This document shows positions 1 to 8,030 of a stretch of DNA of 64,000 bases, in pieces. The notes below the pieces were generated by a model. It was not told the origin of the DNA and made no database searches. It saw only the letters and a program-made list of their open reading frames with translations. Source of the DNA: Arthrobacter sp. OY3WO11 (GTDB lineage Bacteria; Actinomycetota; Actinomycetes; Actinomycetales; Micrococcaceae); the NCBI RefSeq assembly GCF_001641125.1, contig NZ_LWLP01000001.1, forward strand, positions 380,156-444,155, written 5' to 3'. The number at the start of each line of letters is the position of its first letter. The first letter of the stretch is position 1. Position numbers and translations under genes: made by a program.

Positions 1-927
1 GAACTGGACGAATCCCAGCTTCCCGTCCTGGACGAAGTTCTGGCCGCCCTTCTTCATGGCGCCGTAGGTCCAGGAACCGTGCAGCATCATGGCTGCCTTG
101 CCCGTGAACAGCAGGGCCTGGTCCGCATTGGAGTCCGCCGCGATGGACGAGAAGCCCTTGATGAAACCGTCAGCGGAGACGAGCTCCTGGATCTTGGTTC
201 CGGTTTCGATGACGGCGGGATCCATCCAGGAGTCCGGCTTGCCCTCAAAGATGGCGGTGAACACTTCGGCGCCGCCGATGCGGTCCAGCAGGTATTCCAG
301 CCACATCATGGAGGTCCACCTGGACTGGCCACCCAGGGAGAAGGGTGCCACGCCCATGTCGTTGAAAGTCTTGACCAGGGACATCACGTCATCCCAGGTC
401 TTGGGCGGCTGGGCCCCCGCCTTTTCGAACAGTTCCTTGTTGTAGAACAGGACGATCGGGGCGACGTACTGGTTAGGCAGTGCGTAGATCTTTCCGTTGA
501 CCGTGGCCGCACCGAACGACGCCGGGAAGAACTTCTCCTTCAGGTCCGGGTTCTCGTCGAACCAGCCGGTCAGGTCATCCACCTGGTTGGCCTCGGCATA
601 CGTTTTCAGGGTGCCGCCGCCCCAGCCGTAGATGATGGTGGGGGCCTGGCCTGCGCCGATGGCGGTCTTGATCTTGGTCTTGTAGGCGTCGTTCTGGAAG
701 TAGGTGACGGCGATCTTGTTGTCCGGGTTCGCGGAGGTGAACGCGTCCACGGCCTTCTGCATGGTGGTCTGGTTGGGTTCGCCGGAGAGGTACCACATGC
801 TGGCGCCCCCGCCGCTGCTGGAGGTGCCCGGTCCCGACGTCCCGCAGGCAGTGGCCGTCATGGCGGCGAAGGGGGTGAGGGCGGCAAGGGCGAGGAATGA
901 GCGGCGGGAGGTCTGGGATTGCTTCAT
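1..927 (-). CDS. Sugar ABC transporter substrate-binding lipoprotein, 3' end cut by window edge
   Basis: Reads leftwards from ATG at 927 and stays open to base 1, so 309 codons are visible and the C-terminus lies outside the window. The N-terminus carries a twin-arginine-like SRRSFLALA followed by a hydrophobic stretch and a cysteine (TATACG), as in an exported lipoprotein. The mature part has family 1 extracellular solute-binding features: WYLSGEPNQ, a GWGGG segment, then YNKELFEKAG and PKTWDD. GGAG lies five bases before the ATG. It probably delivers a sugar or oligosaccharide to a permease pair encoded to the left. It is divergent from a LacI gene and the same operator core lies in front of both genes, so that regulator probably controls it. 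The substrate cannot be read from sequence. Confidence 0.9.
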   Translation of the reverse strand, partial: MKQSQTSRRSFLALAALTPFAAMTATACGTSGPGTSSSGGGASMWYLSGEPNQTTMQKAVDAFTSANPDNKIAVTYFQNDAYKTKIKTAIGAGQAPTIIYGWGGGTLKTYAEANQVDDLTGWFDENPDLKEKFFPASFGAATVNGKIYALPNQYVAPIVLFYNKELFEKAGAQPPKTWDDVMSLVKTFNDMGVAPFSLGGQSRWTSMMWLEYLLDRIGGAEVFTAIFEGKPDSWMDPAVIETGTKIQELVSADGFIKGFSSIAADSNADQALLFTGKAAMMLHGSWTYGAMKKGGQNFVQDGKLGFVQF

Positions 928-988
928 TGCTTCTCCATCTGAAATTGCTTCGTTGCAAATGTTTGGGCGTGAGCTCTACCAACATTTT

Positions 989-1000
989 CGAAATGTTTCG
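989..1000. promoter_or_regulatory. LacI-type operator CGAAA-TG-TTTCG (binding-protein side)
   Basis: Perfect 5-bp inverted repeat with a 2-bp centre, 62 bp upstream of the leftward binding-protein gene. The same CGAAA-NN-TTTCG core recurs at 1134-1145 in this intergenic region. Size and symmetry fit a LacI-family site; the assignment to the adjacent regulator is inference. Confidence 0.6.
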
Positions 1001-1133
1001 ACTACGTGATTTCGGTCACGGTCTAAACTAAAGGCCCGGAGTAGCAAAGGTCAAGGCCCAATTATGGAGGTTTGTTTCGACGGCAACCGCCGAGTCCTTG
1101 ACCGAGGCGGCGCAAAACTGAACAATGAGTCAA

Positions 1134-1145
1134 CGAAACTTTTCG
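1134..1145. promoter_or_regulatory. LacI-type operator CGAAA-CT-TTTCG (regulator side)
   Basis: Second copy of the CGAAA-NN-TTTCG palindrome. It ends 14 bp before the regulator ATG and abuts the AAAGG ribosome binding site, so occupancy would block the regulator's own expression. The centre lies 145 bp from that of the first copy. Confidence 0.6.
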
Positions 1146-1159
1146 AAAGGTCTCAATAG

Positions 1160-2203
1160 ATGGCAACGAAGATCCCGGAACGGGCCAAGCCGACGCTTGC
1201 CTCCGTTGCCCAGCAGGCCGGGGTCTCAGTGCCCACCGTCTCTAAGGTGGTGAATGGGCGCGAAGACGTATCGCCGGACACCCGGGAACGCGTCTTGGCT
1301 GTGTTGCAGCAGGCGGGATACCAGTCCCCGCTGCAGCGCCGTTCCTCCGGGGAGACCGGCACGGTAGTTGAAGTGGTTATCGATGTCCTCGATTCCGCGT
1401 ACACCATCCAGGTCCTCAACGGCGTGCTGCAGTCCGCCGCCGATGCCGACGTCGAAATCCTGGTCAGCGTCACCGGTCCCGCCAGCGAGGGCCGGCGCAG
1501 TCCCGAGCGCCGTGCCCAGCGCATGGTGGACGAGGGCAGGGTGGGAATGATTGTGGTGACGTCAGCCTTCAGTGAGACGCAGCTGCACCCTTTCCGCCGC
1601 CGCCAGATTCCCGTCGTCGTGATTGACCCGCTCAACCCGCCCTCCGCTGACGTGGTCAGCATAGGGGCCACCAACTGGGCCGGCGGCAAGGCGGCCACGG
1701 AACACCTGCTGGAGCTTGGGCACCGCCGCATCGCGTACATCGGCGGCATAGAGAAGGCCGAATGCAACCAGGCGCGGCTGCACGGCTACATGGCCGCACT
1801 CATGGCGCACGGCGTGCAGGTGGACCCGCAGTACATCTATTCCGGCGGCAGGTTCCGCCGGGAAAGCGGCGTCAAGGGGCTGAAGGCGCTGCTCGAGTTG
1901 GACAAGCTCCCGACGGCGATCTTCGCCGGCAGTGACACCATCGCCCTGGGTATTCTTGGTGAGGCCGCCCGACACGGTATCCGGGTTCCCGAAGACCTGA
2001 GCCTGATCGGCTTTGACGGGACGAACCAGGGCGAAGAGTCGGTGCCTTCGTTGAGCTCCGTAGCCCAGCCGCTGGAGGAGATGGGTCGGGCGGCGCTGCG
2101 GTCTGTGCTGCGCCAAGCGCGGGGGGAAGTCCTGGATTCGCACCGCGTTGAGCTCGCCACCCATCTGATTGTCCGTGACTCTACGGCACCGCCTCCGGCC
2201 TGA
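1160..2203 (+). CDS. LacI family transcriptional regulator
   Basis: 347 residues, the normal LacI length. The N-terminal helix-turn-helix reads TLASVAQQAGVSVPTVSKVV and is followed by the hinge region and a periplasmic-binding-like effector domain (ATEHLLELGHRRIAYIGG; FAGSDTIALGILGEA; LSLIGFDG). The ATG follows AAAGG by nine bases. Divergent from a sugar-binding lipoprotein gene and bracketed by two CGAAA-NN-TTTCG palindromes, so it is probably a sugar-responsive repressor of that transporter and of itself. CGAA/TTCG operators are known for actinobacterial regulators of xylan-derived sugars, which makes xylo-oligosaccharides one candidate effector; that is a guess. Confidence 0.92.
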   Translation: MATKIPERAKPTLASVAQQAGVSVPTVSKVVNGREDVSPDTRERVLAVLQQAGYQSPLQRRSSGETGTVVEVVIDVLDSAYTIQVLNGVLQSAADADVEILVSVTGPASEGRRSPERRAQRMVDEGRVGMIVVTSAFSETQLHPFRRRQIPVVVIDPLNPPSADVVSIGATNWAGGKAATEHLLELGHRRIAYIGGIEKAECNQARLHGYMAALMAHGVQVDPQYIYSGGRFRRESGVKGLKALLELDKLPTAIFAGSDTIALGILGEAARHGIRVPEDLSLIGFDGTNQGEESVPSLSSVAQPLEEMGRAALRSVLRQARGEVLDSHRVELATHLIVRDSTAPPPA

Positions 2204-2266
2204 GCATGGGGAAGGCAGTTGGGTCAGCTCAGGCTCCAGCCAAGACCTGCGACGCGCCTGTTGACG

Positions 2267-2512
2267 CTACCCGCGGCGGGTATAGCTGATTTCGGTCGCG
2301 CCGAGGGGTGCCGAGTGCAGGCTCACGTAGCTGCCCTGTGCTGTGTTCCCGGCGCCGGTGTAGCCGCCGGGCAGCGAGATGTAACCTGCCTCGGTGCGGC
2401 GTGAGTCGGCGAGGTGACCGGGCAGGGTGACGTAGCTGCCGCCGCGGGGTGTCCCGATGGCGACGGACGGGGTTGCTTCGATGGTGACGGGACGTTCGAG
2501 TGTCTGGGTCAT
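2267..2512 (-). CDS. Small protein with repeated GSYVxLP motif, unknown function
   Basis: 81 residues from an ATG with a strong Shine-Dalgarno (CAGGAG seven bases upstream), which argues for a real gene. Three imperfect copies of a short motif appear: GGSYVTLPGH, AGYISLPGGY and QGSYVSLHS, spaced about 18 residues apart, suggesting a small beta-repeat. There is no signal peptide, membrane segment or cysteine. I do not recognise a named family. The gene stands alone between a LacI gene read towards it and the RelA/SpoT-domain gene read in the same direction. Confidence 0.65.
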   Translation of the reverse strand: MTQTLERPVTIEATPSVAIGTPRGGSYVTLPGHLADSRRTEAGYISLPGGYTGAGNTAQGSYVSLHSAPLGATEISYTRRG

Positions 2513-2714
2513 GGTGTTCTCCTGATGCGTGAGGTTGGGTAGCTGCCGTCCGGGTCCCTGCCGTTCCCAAATGCGTCAGGCCTGCAGGTGTCCGCAGGGG
2601 GCAATGGGGGTGGGGTTCGATGCAGTGCGGGGAGCCGGCGCATTGGCGCTCGGGGAACTGTTCACCCGCATACAGCCCGGATAGGGCTTCGGTGGCCTGG
2701 CATCAACGTTACGG

Positions 2715-2739
2715 CTTATTTTGAGTGCATCAAAATAAG
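2715..2739. promoter_or_regulatory. AT-rich perfect inverted repeat
   Basis: Ten-base arms CTTATTTTGA (2715-2724) and TCAAAATAAG (2730-2739) around GTGCA. It lies 24 bp past the stop of the RelA/SpoT-domain gene and about 200 bp upstream of the small 2267-2512 gene, both leftward. It could be a terminator for the first or an operator for the second. The rest of 2513-2762 shows no gene. Confidence 0.5.
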
Positions 2740-2762
2740 GTGGCAGAACTCACGGGGAGCCG

Positions 2763-3869
2763 TCACTTCTTCGTCAGCCGGTACCGCTCAATTTGCCGAA
2801 GCCGCCGCATCAGGCTGTCGCGCCGCGGGTGCGGGACGGCGTCGGACGCTTCCGCGGTGAGGTCAATGTGTTTGGTGCCGTACTGCCACAGGAGCAGGTC
2901 ATCCAGTAGCCGGTCGGGGCCGGGGGAGTAACGGTGGTCCAGGGCCCTCCGGACCTCGGTGATGCGGTTGGCGCTGAGCAGCCCTGCCAGCTGCATGGTC
3001 TGGTTGAGGCCGTGCGCGGCGAGGAGTTCGGCCGCCCAGCCCCAGTCGTCGTCCACCTTGCGGTCCACGTGCGGAAGCAGCGTCCGCCAGATATCCCTGA
3101 TGCGGTTGGGCGTCAGCGGCGCCGCGCCCTCGCCCTCGGCATCCCAGAAACTGCGGACTTCCTCGTAGCGCTCGTGCAGGTCGGCGAAGGCAGTCTCCAC
3201 CGTCTCCAGCATGGCCGCGGTGGCGGTGAACTGCCGGTCGAAGTGCGGCGTCCAGGCGCGCGGGTCCTCGGCCTTGAATCGGATGTCGTGCTCGATCTCG
3301 CTCCACGCGTGGGCAAAAATGGTGCGGATCTGGCACTCAAAGAAGTAGCTGCCGTTGGGCACGGCGTCCGGGTTGAAAACCTGCTGGTATTCCTTGACGG
3401 CCTCGTTCTGGATGGTGCGCAGGATCAGGTGCCGGCTGGAATACCCGTAGGTGCCGGATTCGATGGAGCCGATGTCCTTTTCCCGGTCGCCCCGGCAGTC
3501 GAAGAGCTGGCGCTGGTGCTTGATGATGTTGGCCACCACCGCGTTCTCGGCTGGGAGCTTGGTGATCACGCGGATCCCCACCATGTCATTGAGGGTCCGG
3601 AAGGGGTCCGGGAACTTCAGGACCGGGGGGCCGCCCGGCTCCAGCGGCTCCTCGATCCGGGAGATCTTTTCCTTGAAGGATTCCACCGTTTTGGTGCGCC
3701 CGGTGACGAACAGCGGCGTGACCTCGGAGTCCTTCAGCATGTCCCGCAGGGTCAGCAGGACGTCCCGGGTGACCAGTTTCAGGGCAGGGCGGACGCGCTC
3801 GTAGATCTCCACGTTCTGCTCCACGGATTCGCGCAGGCTCGCGTCCAGGCTGTCCCAATGACTCGGCAT
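2763..3869 (-). CDS. RelA/SpoT-domain protein (putative (p)ppGpp synthetase-like)
   Basis: 368 residues. The first 230 carry the nucleotidyltransferase fold of RelA/SpoT synthetase domains: GRTKTVESFKEKI, NDMVGIRVI, GYSSRHLIL and ECQIRTIFAHAWSEIEHD. No HD hydrolase, TGS or ACT domain is present, so it is a short stand-alone type rather than the housekeeping Rel. The C-terminal 130 residues look helical and are not recognised. Members of this superfamily make (p)ppGpp or, in phage-defence and toxin variants, modify other targets; sequence alone does not settle which. It is monocistronic and leftward; no antitoxin partner is evident next to it. Confidence 0.82.
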   Translation of the reverse strand: MPSHWDSLDASLRESVEQNVEIYERVRPALKLVTRDVLLTLRDMLKDSEVTPLFVTGRTKTVESFKEKISRIEEPLEPGGPPVLKFPDPFRTLNDMVGIRVITKLPAENAVVANIIKHQRQLFDCRGDREKDIGSIESGTYGYSSRHLILRTIQNEAVKEYQQVFNPDAVPNGSYFFECQIRTIFAHAWSEIEHDIRFKAEDPRAWTPHFDRQFTATAAMLETVETAFADLHERYEEVRSFWDAEGEGAAPLTPNRIRDIWRTLLPHVDRKVDDDWGWAAELLAAHGLNQTMQLAGLLSANRITEVRRALDHRYSPGPDRLLDDLLLWQYGTKHIDLTAEASDAVPHPRRDSLMRRLRQIERYRLTKK

Positions 3870-3918
3870 GGTTCCAGCTTACGGCCGGGCACTGACAGAA
3901 CGACGGCGGCGGGCGTCT

Positions 3919-4965
3919 TCAGCGTTCCGCCGCGGCCGTGGATCCGCGCACCACCAGTGAACTTTCCAGCGTCACCCCGGCCTGTTCGAGCACCTGGCCT
4001 TCCATGACACGGCGGAGCTGCTCCCCGGCTTTCAGGCCCAGGGGAGTGGCGGGCAGGTGGACGCTGGTGAGGCCCGGATTGCTCGTGGCCGAATACGGGA
4101 GGTCGTCGAAGCCGGCCACAGCCAGCTCCTCTGGAATCCGCACGCCGGCCACGCGGGCCTCCTGCAGCACACCGTAGGCGTGAGTGTCGGTGCCGCAGAC
4201 AACGGCGCTCACCCCCTCCCGCTGCCATCCCGGCCAGGCGGCGGCGAAGGCTGAAGCCGCCGTGCCGACGTCGATGGTGGTGCTGATAATGCGTCCCGCC
4301 CCCACGGTGATGCCGCGGGCGGCTGCCTCCTCCAGGAAGGCTTTCCGCCGGAGCGCAAAGGTTTCCGTGCCCGTGACGCTGTCCACGTACGCCACCTCGC
4401 GGTGCCCGGCGTCCGCCAGGTGCGCCGCGAGTTCCCGCGCACCGCTTGCCACGTCCAGGTTCACCGACGGCGCGTAGGCCTCCAGCCCGGGCGCGTCCAG
4501 CAGCACAACGGGCGACGGCGACGCGAGGTCCTCGAGGAAGCCTGCGCTGGGTGCGTCCACCAGGAGTCCTGCCGGACGCAGGGACATCAGCCGCCGGACG
4601 TCGTCGGCCCGGGGGGACTCGCCGGCCTCCGTGACGGACAGCAGCAGCTGGTACTGGGGGCCCAGCGACTCCCGGACCCCGGCGATCACCTTGGCGAAGA
4701 AGGGGTTGGAGATGTCCGGCGCCACCAGGATCACGATCGAGCTCACGCCCTTGGCGAGCGAACTGCCGATGCCATCCACCACGTAGCCAAGCTCGGCGAT
4801 TGCCTCCCGGACCCTGGAAATGTTGTCCTCCGAGACGCGGCCGGCGGTCTTGCCGTTGGCCACCAGCGAGACGGTGGCCGTGGAGACCCCCGCCCGGGCT
4901 GCCACCATCGCCGCCGTGATCCGCCGGGAACGCACGGGCTGCTGCAGCTGTTCCGCGGATTCCAT
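3919..4965 (-). CDS. LacI family transcriptional regulator, likely of the nucleoside operon
   Basis: LacI architecture: HTH AGVSTATVSLVANG near the N-terminus, hinge, then effector domain (IVILVAPDISNPFFAKVIAG; VAGFDDLPYSATSNPGLTSV). The ATG at 4965 gives MESAEQLQQ and a normal length of 348 residues. A longer reading from 5028 has no ribosome binding site and an unlikely sequence, so I reject it. It points away from the nucleoside hydrolase operon, whose promoter region holds two LacI-type palindromes (5416-5427, 5438-5453). It is therefore the best candidate repressor of that operon, with a nucleoside or ribose as effector; the link is positional. Confidence 0.9.
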   Translation of the reverse strand: MESAEQLQQPVRSRRITAAMVAARAGVSTATVSLVANGKTAGRVSEDNISRVREAIAELGYVVDGIGSSLAKGVSSIVILVAPDISNPFFAKVIAGVRESLGPQYQLLLSVTEAGESPRADDVRRLMSLRPAGLLVDAPSAGFLEDLASPSPVVLLDAPGLEAYAPSVNLDVASGARELAAHLADAGHREVAYVDSVTGTETFALRRKAFLEEAAARGITVGAGRIISTTIDVGTAASAFAAAWPGWQREGVSAVVCGTDTHAYGVLQEARVAGVRIPEELAVAGFDDLPYSATSNPGLTSVHLPATPLGLKAGEQLRRVMEGQVLEQAGVTLESSLVVRGSTAAAER

Positions 4966-5141
4966 ACCTCGATCGTAGTAGGAGGCGGACCCGCAGGCTG
5001 TCCTCCAGGGCCACACATGGCAGGGCAATCACGCGCCGCGGAGGCGGCCGCCGGACAGGAAAATGGGTGATCCCCACCGCCCCGAAAAATGGGGGTCATA
5101 CAGGCCTTCCGGACCGGGGGCTCTGGTGGGACGATGCCCGT

Positions 5142-5360
5142 ATGAGCGATACCAGCCATGCAACAGCGCGGGACCTTGGCCCCCACCAGCACGCCCACGT
5201 CGCGCCGACGTCCCAGCAGATCCGGACCGTGGGGCAGCGCCGGCGGGAGGCAGAGGAGAAGCTTGAACAGCACCTCCAGGAGGCCCGCCAAAGGTACGAG
5301 CAGCACGAGGCCCAGGCGCACCCGGAAGCCGGGCAACCCAGCAAGGAGAAGCGCCACTAG
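5142..5360 (+). CDS. Small charged protein, unknown function
   Basis: 72 residues from ATG 5142. Highly polar, with a predicted helical stretch rich in Glu, Arg and Gln (RRREAEEKLEQHLQEARQRY) and several histidines. There is no hydrophobic segment or cysteine. It lies between the divergent LacI gene and the nucleoside operon operators, in the direction of the operon. The composition is compatible with a real coiled-coil protein, but the ribosome binding site is weak and I recognise no family. Confidence 0.5.
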   Translation: MSDTSHATARDLGPHQHAHVAPTSQQIRTVGQRRREAEEKLEQHLQEARQRYEQHEAQAHPEAGQPSKEKRH

Positions 5361-5415
5361 CCCGGCCCCATACACAAGCCACACCATCCAGCACCCCACC
5401 AGGCAGGCGCTGGCA

Positions 5416-5427
5416 TCAAGCGCTTGA
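5416..5427. promoter_or_regulatory. LacI-type operator TCAAGCGCTTGA
   Basis: Perfect 12-bp palindrome with the central CG typical of LacI-family sites, about 110 bp upstream of the nucleoside hydrolase start and 24 bp centre to centre from the next palindrome. Confidence 0.65.
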
Positions 5428-5437
5428 CCTGCGTTTA

Positions 5438-5453
5438 CGTCAAGCGTTTGACG
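5438..5453. promoter_or_regulatory. LacI-type operator CGTCAAGCGTTTGACG
   Basis: Near-perfect palindrome with arms CGTCAA/TTGACG, sharing TCAAGCG with the first site. Two helical turns separate the pair, as expected for cooperative repressor binding on one face of the DNA. Confidence 0.65.
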
Positions 5454-5537
5454 TGTGCCGCACAACACTGCCATGATCTCTCCTGAACGCTTCAGCTTCC
5501 CCGCGCACCTGCGGGCCCCAAAGACGTGGAGATCATC

Positions 5538-6602
5538 GTGGAACCCCCTGCCCCTTCCCTTGACCGGCAATCCCCCGGCCGCAGGAAGATCATTCTTGAC
5601 TGCGACCCCGGGCATGACGACGCTGTGGCGTTGCTGCTCGCGCACGGCAACCCGGACATCGACCTGCTGGCCGTGACAACGGTCGTGGGAAACCAAACCC
5701 TGGAAAAGGTCACCCGCAACGCCCTGGCCGTAGGCACCATCGCGGGCATCACCGGTGTGCCCTTCGCCGCCGGCTGCGGACGCCCCCTGGTGCGGAGCAT
5801 CGAAACCGCCCCGGACATCCACGGGGACAGCGGCATGGACGGCCCGGAACTTCCGCCGTCGGACATTGACCTGGATCCCCGCCATGCCGTGGACCTCATC
5901 ATCGATACCGTCATGGCGCACGAGCCCGGCACCGTCACCCTGGTGCCCACCGCCGGCCTGACAAACATCGCCCTGGCCGCCCGCAAGGAGCCGCGCATCG
6001 TGGAACGCGTCAAGGAAGTTGTCCTCATGGGCGGCGGCTACCACGTGGGCAACTGGAGCGCCGTGGCCGAGTTCAACATCATCATCGACCCCGAGGCCGC
6101 GCACATCGTCTTCAACGAAAAGTGGCCGGTGGTGATGGTGGGCCTGGACCTGACCCACCAGGCTCTGGCCACCCCGGACGTTGTGGAAAAGATCGCCGCG
6201 ATCGGCACCAAGCCCGCGAAGTTCGTCACCGAACTGATGGATTTCTTCGCCCACACGTACAAGGACGCCCAGGGCTTCGACCACCCGCCGGTGCACGACC
6301 CCTGCGCCGTGGCCTACGTGATCGACCCCAGCATCGTCACCACCCGCAAGGTGCCGGTGGACATTGAGCTGCAGGGCAAGCTGACGCTCGGCATGACGGT
6401 GGCGGACTTCCGCGCCCCCGCGCCAGCGGACTGCCACACCAGCGTCGCCGTGGACCTGGACCACCAAAAGTTCTGGAACCTGGTCACCGAGGCCTTGGTC
6501 AACATCGGTGATCCGCTCACCGGTGCCGGGCGCACCACACAGAACGCGGCCGACGTCGTACGCGGCCAAACTGCCTCCCTCGCGGCGGGAGGGGTCAAGT
6601 AA
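5538..6602 (+). CDS. Inosine-uridine-preferring nucleoside hydrolase
   Basis: Cleaves ribonucleosides to free base and ribose in the cytoplasm. The hallmark calcium-binding aspartate cluster DCDPGHDD sits at about residues 21-28, followed by TVVGNQTLEKVTRNAL, the VPTAGLTNIALA strand, LMGGGY, EFNIIIDPEAA and the C-terminal HDP. GTG 5538 is chosen because GGAG lies six bases upstream; a GTG at 5526 is also in frame but has no such site. This gives 354 residues. It is first in an operon with an MFS transporter (stop and start adjacent) and a ribokinase, so ribose released here can be phosphorylated directly. Rih subtype is not assigned. Confidence 0.93.
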   Translation: MEPPAPSLDRQSPGRRKIILDCDPGHDDAVALLLAHGNPDIDLLAVTTVVGNQTLEKVTRNALAVGTIAGITGVPFAAGCGRPLVRSIETAPDIHGDSGMDGPELPPSDIDLDPRHAVDLIIDTVMAHEPGTVTLVPTAGLTNIALAARKEPRIVERVKEVVLMGGGYHVGNWSAVAEFNIIIDPEAAHIVFNEKWPVVMVGLDLTHQALATPDVVEKIAAIGTKPAKFVTELMDFFAHTYKDAQGFDHPPVHDPCAVAYVIDPSIVTTRKVPVDIELQGKLTLGMTVADFRAPAPADCHTSVAVDLDHQKFWNLVTEALVNIGDPLTGAGRTTQNAADVVRGQTASLAAGGVK

Positions 6603-8030
6603 ATGACCGCCACCGTCCTCGAAACCCGGACCGCCAAGGGCAATGTCACCGCCCTGATGGTCGCCCTGCTGGCAGCCTGCGTGGCCTTCCAGCTCAACGC
6701 CTCCATGCTTAGCCCCGCCCTGGTCACCATGGGCGAGGAGCTCAATACGGACCAGGCCGTCATCGGCCTCTCCCAGACCTGGTTCTTCACCGCGGCCGCC
6801 CTGTTCTCCCTGTTTTTGCCCCGCCTGAGCGACATCGTGGGCCGCAAGAAGATCCTCATGGCCATGATGCTCCTGATGGCCGTGGGATCCGTCATCGCAG
6901 CCCTCGCCCCGGACGTCACGTGGCTCTTCGTGGGCCGCATCATCCAGGGCGTCAGCGGCCCCACCGTTCCGCTCTGCCTCATCATGCTGCGCTCCGCTGT
7001 CACCAACCCGCGCAAGTACGGCACCCTCATGGGCCTCATCACGGCCGTCAACGGCGGCGTGGCAGGCGTGGACTCCTTTGTGGGCGGTTACTTTGCCGAG
7101 CACTTCGGCTTCCGCAGCATCTTCTGGCTCATGGTGGTCCTGGCGCTGGTTGCCACCGCGCTCATCGCTGTCCTGGCCGGTGAAAGCAAGCCGGGTGCCG
7201 GCACCCGGATGGACTGGCTGGGTGTGTTCTTCATCGTGGTCGCCGTGGGCGCGCTGCTCACCGCCCTGAACGAAGGCGCCAAGCTGGTGGGCGCATTCTC
7301 CTCCGGCACCCTGATGCTGAGCCTCACGCTGGTGCTGGTGTCCGCCGCCGCGTTCTACCTGTTCTGGCGGACCGAAAAGCGGGCGACCCAGCCCATGGTG
7401 GAAATTGTGCACCTGCGCCAGCGCTCCACCTGGGCGCCGCTGCTCACCACCACGCTGACCATGACCGGCATCTTCGCCGTCATCAACGGCATTATCCCCG
7501 CCTACGTCCAGGCTGCCGACCCCGGTTTCGGCATTGGGCCCACCGAGATGTCGCTCATCATCCTCACGCCCTATGCACTGCTCGGCTGGGCGGTGGGACC
7601 CCTCAGCGGCAGGCTCGCCCCCGTGCTCGGGTACACCAAGGTGCTCCGCATCGGCCTCCTGGGCAGCATCGCGGCGCTGGCCATCATCGCGTTCTTCGGC
7701 CTGGACAGCCTGCCCCTGATGATCGCCGGCACGGTGTTGCTGGGCATCATGTACGCCGGTACGGTCAACATCATGCTCAACGGACTCGGTGTTGTCCTGT
7801 CACCCGCCGGCAACCCTGGTTTCCTGCCGGGCATGAACGCGGGCGCCTTCAACCTCGGCGCCGGGCTCAGCTTCCTGGTGCTGCCCGCTGTCCTGGTGGC
7901 GACGACGGCGCTCGGCGATGCGAAGGCGTCCTACCTGACCGTCGTGGTCGTCGGGCTTGCACTCACCATCGCCGCGTTCGCCGCCTCGCTCCTGATCCCC
8001 AAGCCGGTCGAGGCCGAGGTGGCCGCATGA
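6603..8030 (+). CDS. MFS transporter, probable nucleoside uptake
   Basis: 475 residues with about 14 hydrophobic segments, the size of the DHA2-like branch of the major facilitator superfamily. The loop motif RLSDIVGRKK lies after the second segment. Translation starts on the base after the nucleoside hydrolase stop, and its own stop overlaps the ribokinase start (ATGA), so the three are translationally coupled. Annotation tools often label this branch as drug exporters; the operon argues instead for uptake of a nucleoside or related compound, which is inference from context. Confidence 0.88.
   Translation: MTATVLETRTAKGNVTALMVALLAACVAFQLNASMLSPALVTMGEELNTDQAVIGLSQTWFFTAAALFSLFLPRLSDIVGRKKILMAMMLLMAVGSVIAALAPDVTWLFVGRIIQGVSGPTVPLCLIMLRSAVTNPRKYGTLMGLITAVNGGVAGVDSFVGGYFAEHFGFRSIFWLMVVLALVATALIAVLAGESKPGAGTRMDWLGVFFIVVAVGALLTALNEGAKLVGAFSSGTLMLSLTLVLVSAAAFYLFWRTEKRATQPMVEIVHLRQRSTWAPLLTTTLTMTGIFAVINGIIPAYVQAADPGFGIGPTEMSLIILTPYALLGWAVGPLSGRLAPVLGYTKVLRIGLLGSIAALAIIAFFGLDSLPLMIAGTVLLGIMYAGTVNIMLNGLGVVLSPAGNPGFLPGMNAGAFNLGAGLSFLVLPAVLVATTALGDAKASYLTVVVVGLALTIAAFAASLLIPKPVEAEVAA

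Noticed and set aside
4743..7412. Long leftward open frame opposite the nucleoside operon
   Set aside because: Antisense shadow of GC-rich coding sequence: composition dominated by Gly, His, Asp and Val with no recognisable domain, opposite strongly supported genes.
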